Below are positions 16,684-23,527 of a stretch of DNA of 27,759 nucleotides, one piece after another. Under the pieces are notes generated by a model. That model made no database searches. It was not told the DNA's origin and was given only the letters and a program-made list of their open reading frames with translations. Source of the DNA: a virus; the IMG/VR virus record IMGVR_UViG_3300017748_000098, positions 1-27,759 of that record. One strand, written 5' to 3'. Numbering within the stretch: the first letter of the stretch is position 1; each line of letters begins with the position of its first letter. The position numbers were made by a program, and so were the translations under genes.

Positions 16684-18909
16684 TTATTTTATTATTTGTG
16701 ATAAATTTCCATCGTTGTTATACTTTTTAATACCAAAGCTAACGTGTTTTTTAATTCTTTCAGCAACAGGTCTATATTTATTTTTATTACAAGCCATTAT
16801 AGCTAGTCCAGAGCTTATGGTTGCATCATGTTTAGTTCTTCTGTTTATGTCGAATTGAGACCAATCTTCTAATGTTTTTTGAAAATACATATCTCCATAG
16901 CCTTCTTCTCTTTCTCCAACGTTTTCTTCTATGTAACTTTCTATAGCAGCCGCGTGAGCTTGCTTAATATCTTCACTTGAGTTTGGTATACCACCTATTT
17001 CTCTTTCAGTAGTAGATAGCTTGTTCCAAATTTTATCAGGACGATTCATTGAAAAACCTCTATAACCTCTACGTTTTAAATAATACAATAATCTAGGTTT
17101 ATTATTTTCACATAGCAAAGGCATACCGTAAAAAATTAAAGCCATTAAAACATCTTCAAAAAATATTTCAGCTGTTTGTGGTCGTGATATATATTCTAAA
17201 AAGAAATGATTTGGAGGTGCATCCTCCATGCTAAACTTTGTTAATCCGTGTAATGATCCGTTAGAACCCTTATCGTCAACAGTACCACTAATGTCATAAC
17301 TATCACATCCAAATGCTCCAATATGTTCGTTTCCTGGATATTTAATACCATTTTTTATAATTACTTGATTTTGTAGATTTTTAGGTGGAACCCAAGATAT
17401 TAAAAACCTACCATCGTTGTTAGGTACAAAAACAACAGAGGTATCTTTAACACCGTTGCTCCACATAAAGCTACCTCTTGTAGTAGCTGATATATTGTTT
17501 ACTTCTTCGTTGTAATCTATTTGTTGATATATTCTAGTAAGATTAAATAAACTATTTTTAGTTTCGTCTCTAAAAGCATGTTGCTCAGTTCTTGGAAACT
17601 GTCTATAGTATTCGTTTAAACTATCTTGATCGTTTTTTAAACCATCAACTTCATTTTCCCAATGTTCAATTACTCCGATTGCAATTTCAACGCCATCTCT
17701 TCCGATTGTTTTATTTTTTGGCGTAAGAAATACAGGTGATCCAAAAGTATCCATGAATCCTTCGTAGTTCCACTCCATAGGGATGAAAAGAGAATAGAGT
17801 CCGCTAGATGTTTGTCCGTTTTTATTTCTTTTTGTAACGTCTGAATTGTAGTATAGTTTTTTAAAATTGTTTCCACCTTTATCTAAAGCATTTGATGTTG
17901 AACCCATCATACATTTACCTACGATTCTACGTCCTAGTCTTAATGTAGTTTTTGTAACTCTCCAGTTATTTAATATGTTATCAGGCCTTTCCCATTTACC
18001 ACTTTCATCATGAGCTAATATTTTTAACTTTTCACCATCATAAGAGTTGTCTCCTGTATTTTTCCAATCTATAGTTGTGTCTAAACCATCTAATTCTTTT
18101 AGCTTAACATTATCATCTAGTTTACGTCTAGTAAGTTTTGAAGCTGGGACTCTATAAGCGAGCTCGGTTTTAGGGCGATCCATACCGTCTTGGATTGGTT
18201 TAAAGAAAAACGGATAGTTAACGGATATTGGTACAACTTTATCCGTGAACATTTTTTTAGCATCTGCTCCAGTTTTAGATAATATACCGAATCTAGAGTC
18301 TGAAGATATTGTGGCTTGATTAACAAGCTCTGCTGATGACATAAAGGAAAACCCAGATCGTCTATTTTTAAGGTAGCACATTCCATAGCATCTGCTGTCT
18401 GCTTTACATGCTTCCCAAAATATAAAGAAGAGTCTATTTGCTTCTCTATAATCGGGTGCTCCAACGTCAATTTTTGACCATTGCAAGTACATGTAATGAG
18501 TACCAGTAATATATACAGGACTGCCACTACTGTAGAAGTTAAAACCTTCTTCTCTACGCTTAAATTCTTCATCGATATATTCATACCACTTTTCCTTAAA
18601 GTCAACTGGATAGTCTTCCCAGTCAAACCTTGTTTTTATTTTTTGTAATTGCTTTGGGTATTCAAACCTTTCCCAGTACTGTTCCTCTTTCTTATTGCTT
18701 CGTTTATACGGTTCATCGACTGCTGGTAAAGCAATCCTGAGATTTTGTATTTCAATGATTTTTCCAATTTTGCCTGTTTTACTAATTACTACAAAGTCAT
18801 AATCAGTGTTATAACCATACTCCCATTTTTTATACCTATTATTTTTAGATAATATTTTAGGATTTATATAATCTTTTAGTTCTTGAAATAAAGTTTGATT
18901 ATAAATCAT
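16684..18909 (-). CDS. terL: Terminase large subunit, crAss-like (741 aa)
   Basis: ATPase-nuclease motor that cuts and pumps DNA through the portal. The ATPase has a divergent P-loop, LKNRRSGFSFMS (180-191), of the RxxGFS type seen in crAss-like terminases instead of GxGKS/T. The Walker B motif is LKILAHDES (295-303; D301, E302), with a coupling motif near GKCMMGSTSN (331-340). The RNase H-like nuclease has acidic candidates D536 (AFGCDSYD), E601 (PLLCENNK) and D695 (RTKHDATIS). An N-terminal extension with YSSGSPVYITGTHYMYLQWS (126-145) is also crAss-like. The start overlaps the TerS-like stop as ATGA. A GGGAGGAG sequence sits 3 bases before the start, unusual in this window. Confidence 0.92.
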   Translation of the reverse strand: MIYNQTLFQELKDYINPKILSKNNRYKKWEYGYNTDYDFVVISKTGKIGKIIEIQNLRIALPAVDEPYKRSNKKEEQYWERFEYPKQLQKIKTRFDWEDYPVDFKEKWYEYIDEEFKRREEGFNFYSSGSPVYITGTHYMYLQWSKIDVGAPDYREANRLFFIFWEACKADSRCYGMCYLKNRRSGFSFMSSAELVNQATISSDSRFGILSKTGADAKKMFTDKVVPISVNYPFFFKPIQDGMDRPKTELAYRVPASKLTRRKLDDNVKLKELDGLDTTIDWKNTGDNSYDGEKLKILAHDESGKWERPDNILNNWRVTKTTLRLGRRIVGKCMMGSTSNALDKGGNNFKKLYYNSDVTKRNKNGQTSSGLYSLFIPMEWNYEGFMDTFGSPVFLTPKNKTIGRDGVEIAIGVIEHWENEVDGLKNDQDSLNEYYRQFPRTEQHAFRDETKNSLFNLTRIYQQIDYNEEVNNISATTRGSFMWSNGVKDTSVVFVPNNDGRFLISWVPPKNLQNQVIIKNGIKYPGNEHIGAFGCDSYDISGTVDDKGSNGSLHGLTKFSMEDAPPNHFFLEYISRPQTAEIFFEDVLMALIFYGMPLLCENNKPRLLYYLKRRGYRGFSMNRPDKIWNKLSTTEREIGGIPNSSEDIKQAHAAAIESYIEENVGEREEGYGDMYFQKTLEDWSQFDINRRTKHDATISSGLAIMACNKNKYRPVAERIKKHVSFGIKKYNNDGNLSQIIK

Positions 18910-19178
18910 TTGCTCCTCCCTTCGGCAAATTTAAAAACTCTTTCTTCTTTTTTTTCTTTTGGCTTTTCGCTTAGCTTTTCTTCTTCTTCTTGTATTCTAG
19001 TAAGTATTTCAAAAGCATCAAATATAGCTAACTTCTTAGTGGCAGCAGCGTTTTTTAATCTGTCAGCGCTTACGTCATCGTCTGAGTCAACAATCTTTTC
19101 TTTCGCTACTTTAATAAGTTCTTCAACTGCTTTTTGCCCAGCTTGGATTATTTTCTTCTTCGTTTCCTTCGTATTCAT
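18906..19178 (-). CDS. Putative small terminase-like protein, 90 aa
   Basis: Small, highly charged helical protein encoded immediately before TerL, overlapping it by 4 bases (ATGA), the usual place of a small terminase subunit. Residues 8-30 form a helix (KKIIQAGQKAVEELIKVAKE), and a conserved-looking ADRLKNAAATKKLAIFDAFE segment (38-57) follows. The Glu/Lys-rich tail is probably disordered. From memory, similar AADRLKNAAATKKLAI proteins precede TerL in other marine phages. The start at 19178 is the only ATG, so the 56-base overlap with the GroES-like gene is real. It lacks a clear helix-turn-helix, so the DNA-recognition role is inferred from position. Confidence 0.6.
   Translation of the reverse strand: MNTKETKKKIIQAGQKAVEELIKVAKEKIVDSDDDVSADRLKNAAATKKLAIFDAFEILTRIQEEEEKLSEKPKEKKEERVFKFAEGRSK
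18913..18920 (-). promoter_or_regulatory. Shine-Dalgarno-like site for TerL
   Basis: Minus-strand GGGAGGAG lies 3 bases before the ATG at 18909 (core GGAGG about 6 bases away). It stands out because almost no other start here has one. It also encodes Gly-Arg-Ser near the end of the TerS-like protein, so it may be a coding coincidence. Confidence 0.4.
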
Positions 19179-19716
19179 GTGTTAAGGCTATATCATTAGA
19201 TTTCATACAATAAAGGCGTTCACCTTCTATAATAAACTCAAACTCTGAGTTAGGAGTAAATATAACAAGATCACCAGGTTTCAATCCTACGGCTTCTAAG
19301 GAACTATTAGAATATTTTAATATACCAAAGTATTCTTTTTCTTTTAATGTATTAAAATCATTTACACGTTTAATAGGTTTTACAAAACAATAGTTCAAAT
19401 TACATTTATAGTTATACATATATATCTGATCCATTGAACAAAAATATAAATCATCTTTAAAGTATGTAGCGCTATTTCTTTCTTTACCCTTTTGGTCATA
19501 CCATCTTCTAAATATATTGTGATGTATATATACTATATCTTTAGGCTTTATATTCGTGTTAAATGCTATAGGTGTTGAAACTACAATTGCTTTTTTACTT
19601 ATAAATTTATGATCTTCTATACTAGTGTTAACTATTAGCTCTTTGCCATTTATCGATTTTTTATTGTCATATCTTTCTTGATAAGGCTTTACAATAAACT
19701 GGTATAAACTATTCAT
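19123..19716 (-). CDS. Tandem GroES-like co-chaperonin (197 aa)
   Basis: Two GroES-type beta-barrel halves can be traced. The first spans about residues 43-101: AIVVSTPIAFNTNIKPKD, a 'kxGDxV' strand (IVYIHHNIF), a variable loop, and FCSMDQIYMY as the closing strand. The second is at about 110-178: FVKPIKR, GILKYSN, LKPGDLVIFTPNSEFEF, then EGERLYCMKSNDI, matching the GroES 'dGeeyyilre.dI' end. Marine phages commonly carry such distant GroES relatives, with T4 gp31 as precedent for a phage co-chaperonin that helps fold capsid protein. Here it lies in the packaging operon just before TerS/TerL. The charged C-terminal 18 residues are a tail. It would act with the host GroEL. This is pattern recognition without a search. 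Confidence 0.7.
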   Translation of the reverse strand: MNSLYQFIVKPYQERYDNKKSINGKELIVNTSIEDHKFISKKAIVVSTPIAFNTNIKPKDIVYIHHNIFRRWYDQKGKERNSATYFKDDLYFCSMDQIYMYNYKCNLNYCFVKPIKRVNDFNTLKEKEYFGILKYSNSSLEAVGLKPGDLVIFTPNSEFEFIIEGERLYCMKSNDIALTHEYEGNEEENNPSWAKSS

Positions 19717-19940
19717 TAATATTTTAAATCAAACTCTACGGCTATAGCCATATTACTATTAAACCTTTTCCATGGTAATACTTCATTATTTTTTTTAATA
19801 TATATTGAGTATTCTCCACTTAATTCGTTACTTAGTATATCGCATATTATATGACCACCATAAACTTCTTGACCTATAGAATAATGCATTGCTTCGTTTT
19901 TATAATCAGAACCTATGCTTATTTTTCTAATATTAGACAT
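19716..19940 (-). CDS. Conserved small phage protein, 74 aa
   Basis: Small beta-rich protein that starts with ISIGSDYKNEAMHYSIGQEV (about 7-26), continues with an YIKKNNEVLPWKRF motif (about 46-60) and ends in VEFDLKY. From memory, proteins with the same ISIG.DYK.AMHY and IYIKKNNEV..WK.F motifs are frequent in marine phages, often directly before the GroES-like gene, as here. Its stop and the next start overlap by one base (TAATG), implying coupled translation. Its function is unknown. It has no signal peptide, membrane span or catalytic motif. The stable pairing suggests an accessory to the co-chaperonin or a regulator, which is speculation. Confidence 0.65.
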   Translation of the reverse strand: MSNIRKISIGSDYKNEAMHYSIGQEVYGGHIICDILSNELSGEYSIYIKKNNEVLPWKRFNSNMAIAVEFDLKY

Positions 19941-20169
19941 CTTCTTTTTTTATTTCTTCGTAAGAACCGTCTTCAAGATTTATATTTACTTGTCCGTATT
20001 GTTTTTCTAAAACTTTTTTAAAATCTTCAATTTCTTTATTTATGCCAGCCATATCACCCATCATAATATGCTTTCTGGCTTCTAATAAACCAACATCGTT
20101 TAAAACTTTGTTTAATTTAGTTTGTTGTTCTATTATTTTTTCTAATTCTTCAGTTTTTATTTTATTCAT
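19933..20169 (-). CDS. Small coiled-coil protein, 78 aa
   Basis: Almost entirely a charged helix: residues about 5-60 have heptad-like Leu/Ile spacing (LEKIIEQQTKLNKVLNDVG, then GINKEIEDFKKVLEKQYG), followed by a short strand VNINLEDGSY and an acidic-basic tail. From memory, such proteins accompany the 74-aa and GroES-like genes in other marine phages. Its stop overlaps the next start by 8 bases. The hydrophobic GLLEARKHIMMGDMAGI stretch in the middle is too polar for a membrane span. Its role is unknown. A small oligomerising regulator or assembly factor would fit. Confidence 0.6.
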   Translation of the reverse strand: MNKIKTEELEKIIEQQTKLNKVLNDVGLLEARKHIMMGDMAGINKEIEDFKKVLEKQYGQVNINLEDGSYEEIKKEDV

Positions 20170-20195
20170 TTTATTTAATTTAATTGTTTTTGTTT

Positions 20196-21122
20196 TTATT
20201 TTGGTGGGGGTATACCCGGTGATTGCTTTGCGTTTTCAGATAAATTACCTTCAGTAGGAGGAGCATTATCTATTGCAGAGCTTAAATTTTTTGTATTGTC
20301 ATCTAAATCTACAGCGTTTTTCATAGTCCAAAAACCTGTTTTTGTAGGATCAGTATTAGGTGTAAATTCTGCATTTTCACCCATTCTGTACCACGCGACT
20401 AGATTATGATTATTATCTTGGCTCCATTTTTCTAAATTACCGTTTTGATTCCAATTAAATAAAGCATCAGCCTCTCCAAATCCCACTAAACGTTGATCCC
20501 AAATACCAACTTCATCAATGCTTCCATCAAACTCTAAATTTCCTAAAGGTGATGTGTTTCCTATGCAAAAAGTGTTAACTGATCCTGAGTAAGCTATAGG
20601 ACCAGTAAGTGGTTGTTTAAAACTATCTAAATCTACACCAACTCCTTTTAACTGAATTCTACACACGTTTTGATTTTGAGTACCACTAGCAGGATTAAGA
20701 AAAGTACAGAATATTAAAAATGCTTTACTAGAGTTAATTCCACTTATATTATCAATTCTTATTTGAGCTCTTCCATTTGTATTATCAGTAGTTCCTTTAC
20801 CTACTTGAAACCTAAGCAAAGCATTACCACTATTTGTACGACTTACATATAGAGAATAGCCTTGCGAAAAGTTTGCATTAGCTTGATCTATAATCATAAA
20901 GTTTTTAGGTCCTGCTCCTGGTCCAGCAAGTATTAAATCCCCAAAAGTTACCCAGCAAGATATTGTGAATTCTTCAGTAAATCTATAATTATTAAAAGCA
21001 ACTGATTTTAAAAAACCATCGTCTCCGTCAAATACAAACCTGTCGTTACTTTCAAATCCCCTATTGTTTTGACCGGGTAAATTAACAATACTAGGTATTG
21101 TATTTATATTACCTATAAACAT
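20196..21122 (-). CDS. LamG-like (concanavalin-type) domain protein, 308 aa
   Basis: Residues about 25-215 follow the laminin G/concanavalin-like pattern: FDGDDGFLKS near the start, FTEEFTISCWVTFGD (48-62), a central YSLYVSR strand, and then the hallmark IGNTSPLGNLEFDGSIDEVG with IWDQRLV (187-213). Residues 217-308 contain WNQNGNL and LVAWYRMGEN, typical of phage LamG proteins, plus a disordered Pro/Ser-rich tail. Such domains bind glycans and occur in phage tail and head-surface proteins. No signal peptide is present, so it is most likely a virion protein for receptor or surface polysaccharide binding. It is encoded directly after a spike-base-like protein (1-base gap). Confidence 0.7.
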   Translation of the reverse strand: MFIGNINTIPSIVNLPGQNNRGFESNDRFVFDGDDGFLKSVAFNNYRFTEEFTISCWVTFGDLILAGPGAGPKNFMIIDQANANFSQGYSLYVSRTNSGNALLRFQVGKGTTDNTNGRAQIRIDNISGINSSKAFLIFCTFLNPASGTQNQNVCRIQLKGVGVDLDSFKQPLTGPIAYSGSVNTFCIGNTSPLGNLEFDGSIDEVGIWDQRLVGFGEADALFNWNQNGNLEKWSQDNNHNLVAWYRMGENAEFTPNTDPTKTGFWTMKNAVDLDDNTKNLSSAIDNAPPTEGNLSENAKQSPGIPPPK

Positions 21123-21123
21123 T

Positions 21124-21513
21124 TTAGAATAATGCTATAATGTCAGTAGCTGTAGTACCGTCAGTTTGTAAAGGATCTGTAAGGTTGGTCCCGTAAACTT
21201 TCAAAACTTGTATAGGTAAAAATGATCCGCTTGCTACATTATAAAATGTTACAATAGAAAAATCTTCCATTTGAACTTTTACGTTTCCACCATTACCTAC
21301 ATAGAGACAAGCACCTCTTTGCAATGTGTTTATTTTATCACCATCTTCCGCTGGATTACTTGGATCTGTTGGTGACGTAAAATTCAATACACCAACCGGG
21401 ACAGTAGAGCCTGTAGGTATATTTAAAGGTCTAGCACTGTGGGCAAAAACTCTAGGCTGCGCTTGCATGTTACCCTCAAGACTTGATATATCTATTTCGT
21501 TATAAGTTGCCAT
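21124..21513 (-). CDS. Small beta-rich structural protein, spike-base-like (129 aa)
   Basis: Compact beta protein. The motif RGACLYVGNGGNVKVQMED (67-85 region) and the C-terminal ASGSFLPIQVLKVYGTN plus GTTATDIIALF resemble small phage structural proteins of the spike-base (RCAP_Rcc01079) type, where GxLYVGxxGxVxV and TxATxIxAL recur. The N-terminal 45 residues are polar and may be an anchoring arm. It is encoded between the holin-like and LamG-like genes, with single-base gaps, so it may form a fibre or decoration with the LamG protein. The assignment is by motif recall, and the exact virion location is unknown. Confidence 0.55.
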   Translation of the reverse strand: MATYNEIDISSLEGNMQAQPRVFAHSARPLNIPTGSTVPVGVLNFTSPTDPSNPAEDGDKINTLQRGACLYVGNGGNVKVQMEDFSIVTFYNVASGSFLPIQVLKVYGTNLTDPLQTDGTTATDIIALF

Positions 21514-21514
21514 T

Positions 21515-21964
21515 TTATTTATTTATTTTTGTTATTTTTTCAGCACCACGACTTCCGAAGTATGCTACGTAAACTGTTACTAGTAATGTTTTTAATAAGT
21601 TTATCCAAGACTCATCTACATCAAATTGTAAATGAAAAGAATCTACAGCCATCATAATTACGGCTGATGCGGTTAAGAAAACAAGAGCTAATGGGCGTGT
21701 ATTTTTTGAAAGCCACGAATCACTTTTCATGTCTGCTCTCCACCTACTAGATACTTCTTTCATTTCTTGTATATCAAGCTCTAATAATTTCATAGCTTTT
21801 TCTTTGTCTTCTGGTCCTATAGTATCATCACTTGATATGAGATTTTTTACTAAGCCAAAGCCTCCTTGGTCTGGTAATATATTACCAATACCATCTAAAA
21901 TAGCAGGAGCCTTATCTTTCAAAAAAGCTCCTATTTTAGTATCTTTAAATTTTTTTTTAGCCAC
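21515..21964 (-). CDS. Holin-like protein, 3TM-holin family type (149 aa, GTG start)
   Basis: The first 60 residues are soluble and helical with Lys-rich ends, then MKEVSSRWRADMKSDSWLSK (68-87) leads into a hydrophobic span PLALVFLTASAVIMMAVD (91-108) and a second span INLLKTLLVTVYVAYFG (121-137). The W-R-A-D-M..D-S-W-L-S-x-N-x-R-P-L motif is the signature of the 'holin of 3TMs' family (PF11351) known from phages and gene transfer agents. Only two spans are obvious here. The start is GTG at 21964, since the base triplet on the plus strand is cac, and overlaps the preceding stop by 8 bases. The holin would permeabilise the inner membrane for the amidase encoded 4 kb upstream. Confidence 0.75.
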   Translation of the reverse strand: MAKKKFKDTKIGAFLKDKAPAILDGIGNILPDQGGFGLVKNLISSDDTIGPEDKEKAMKLLELDIQEMKEVSSRWRADMKSDSWLSKNTRPLALVFLTASAVIMMAVDSFHLQFDVDESWINLLKTLLVTVYVAYFGSRGAEKITKINK

Positions 21965-22316
21965 GTTTTATTATATAAATTTCTTGTTTATTATCATTTG
22001 TAAAGGCTTTAACTTTTTTAGAAAAATAATTACAATATGCGTAATCTAATTCTATACCTTCAAAAGCATCAAGCCAGTCATTTGGTATAAGTACAAATAT
22101 TTTTAAATCATCTTTAGTAAACACATAGTTATAAGTGTTTTCTCTTGACTCATATAAAATTGTATGAGGTTTTTTTACATAACCCTCTTGTTTTAAAAAT
22201 AATTCCAGTTTGTTTATATTTTTATAATATTCTTTATAAAATTCTTTACTGTGTATTTCTTGACTAGTTACGTTTATAGATAGTATAGTTGTTATTATTA
22301 AGATTATTTTTTTCAT
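21957..22316 (-). CDS. Small exported protein with signal peptide, 119 aa
   Basis: The N-terminus MKKIILIITTILSINVTSQ is a clear Sec-type signal peptide (KK, hydrophobic core, Ser/Thr near the predicted cleavage). No Cys follows, so it is not a lipoprotein. The mature part is about 100 aa, rich in Tyr, Lys and Asn, and lacks catalytic motifs. I do not recognise the family. It overlaps the holin-like gene by 8 bases and follows a 60-base gap, so it may have its own promoter. A periplasmic or outer-membrane role is likely; possibilities are lysis accessory, receptor masking or superinfection exclusion. Confidence 0.55.
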   Translation of the reverse strand: MKKIILIITTILSINVTSQEIHSKEFYKEYYKNINKLELFLKQEGYVKKPHTILYESRENTYNYVFTKDDLKIFVLIPNDWLDAFEGIELDYAYCNYFSKKVKAFTNDNKQEIYIIKRG

Positions 22317-22376
22317 AGGTATTTGGTTTTAATTAATATCTATATATATAATCACGTTGAGTTGCAAATATTTACA

Positions 22377-23525
22377 TTAAGCTATTGCTTTATCTCTTAT
22401 ACCTTTTTGTGTGAAATTTTTAACTTTTGAAGTTTTTGGGTTTCCTTTTCCTAGTTTTTTATTAGCTTTTTTGCTAAGTTTTCTCATTTTATCTTCAGAT
22501 ACTAACTTAACGTCTACAACTGATCTTTTATTTTTACCACCTATCTTACCTGCTTTAAACAAAGCTTTATTGTCTTGAGCTCTAGATGCTTCTGTAGTAT
22601 ACTTTTTAGTCTTACTTCCACCAATTGCTCTCTTTTTAGTAACAGTCATATCATAAGGAGTAGTTTGTGTTGTTCTTTTACCATCCTCATAGTCATAAGC
22701 TCTTTTAACTTTTACCTTAGCTTTGCCTCTATTATTTTTTCTAGTTTTTATCGTCTCTTTTTCTGTTCTTTGATATTCGGGTCTACTAATATATTCAGAA
22801 GCTCTTTCGCCTATATCACCACTAAATATATTAGTTCTTTTTACTTCTTTCTTAAAATCACTAACAGATTTACCATCACTACTCCTCCAACCGGTATCTC
22901 TTCCTTGAGAATCCATTTGACCTACAGAAACTTCCATTGCTGGATCTTTCATCATAGTAGTATGGTTTTCAACTTCTAAAGTACCTCTACTTCTTTTCTG
23001 TTTACTCTTGTCTTTAAATTTTGGTTTTTTTGTTTTTTTGCTAAAAGCATCGCACTCGTCACCGCCGCCGGGACCACACATTTCAGCAGAAGCTCCATCT
23101 TGAATACCTATAAGTTTTCTATCTGATAATGCTTTAAATGCTTTGTTGTTTCCTCTATAACCTTTGAGTTCAAATTTATTTCTCATGTCTTTATTTTTAC
23201 CGTTTAATATACCGTTGCTAGCTTTATAAGCTTCTTTTTCCCATGGTAAATCTTCATTGTGTTCGTTTAAATTTTCTCTTGAATAAGTCTTGCCTTTCCA
23301 ATAAAAATTATTTTTATCATAATCTAATTCACCATCACGTTGTTGATGTTGATGAACAGTTTCGTGAGCAACAACAGCTTTTTCCATATTAGCGTCAACA
23401 TCTTTATCAACTATTATACCAGTATGATTAGACTTACCGGCAGAACCATCTTTAAGATCTCTGCGATAGACAGCAATGTTCATATCGTCCTTATTATAAG
23501 GTGCGCCGTTAAGTTTAAAACTCAT
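22377..23525 (-). CDS. HExxH zincin-like protein with basic C-terminal region (382 aa)
   Basis: Residues 50-60 read AVVAHETVHQH, an exact HExxH zinc-binding signature (H54, E55, H58) with hydrophobic residues before it. LPWEKEAYKAS at 93-103 offers E98 as the third ligand, giving a gluzincin-like layout. The N-terminal approximately 110 residues therefore form a plausible small metallopeptidase-like domain. From residue 155 to the end the protein is Lys/Arg/Thr-rich with low complexity and many turns, probably disordered and nucleic-acid binding, apart from a GPGGGDECDAF Cys pair near 151-161. Its substrate is unknown. It heads the basic-protein series that follows the amidase/spanin block. 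Confidence 0.55.
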   Translation of the reverse strand: MSFKLNGAPYNKDDMNIAVYRRDLKDGSAGKSNHTGIIVDKDVDANMEKAVVAHETVHQHQQRDGELDYDKNNFYWKGKTYSRENLNEHNEDLPWEKEAYKASNGILNGKNKDMRNKFELKGYRGNNKAFKALSDRKLIGIQDGASAEMCGPGGGDECDAFSKKTKKPKFKDKSKQKRSRGTLEVENHTTMMKDPAMEVSVGQMDSQGRDTGWRSSDGKSVSDFKKEVKRTNIFSGDIGERASEYISRPEYQRTEKETIKTRKNNRGKAKVKVKRAYDYEDGKRTTQTTPYDMTVTKKRAIGGSKTKKYTTEASRAQDNKALFKAGKIGGKNKRSVVDVKLVSEDKMRKLSKKANKKLGKGNPKTSKVKNFTQKGIRDKAIA

Positions 23526-23527
23526 AT

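Noticed and set aside
18117-18626. 169-codon minus-strand frame inside TerL
   Set aside because: It is an alternate frame of TerL, whose own frame carries the P-loop, Walker B and nuclease motifs throughout this stretch.
18895-19185. 96-codon plus-strand frame opposite the TerS-like gene
   Set aside because: It mirrors the Glu/Lys-rich TerS-like gene and gives a Ser/Phe-rich nonsense protein with no leader. All neighbours run on the minus strand.
22317-22376. Promoter of Bacteroidota type (TTTG at -7) in the 60-base gap
   Set aside because: The best match, AATATTTG, is one base off consensus and its -33 TTG partner is not at a convincing distance, so I do not list it as a promoter.
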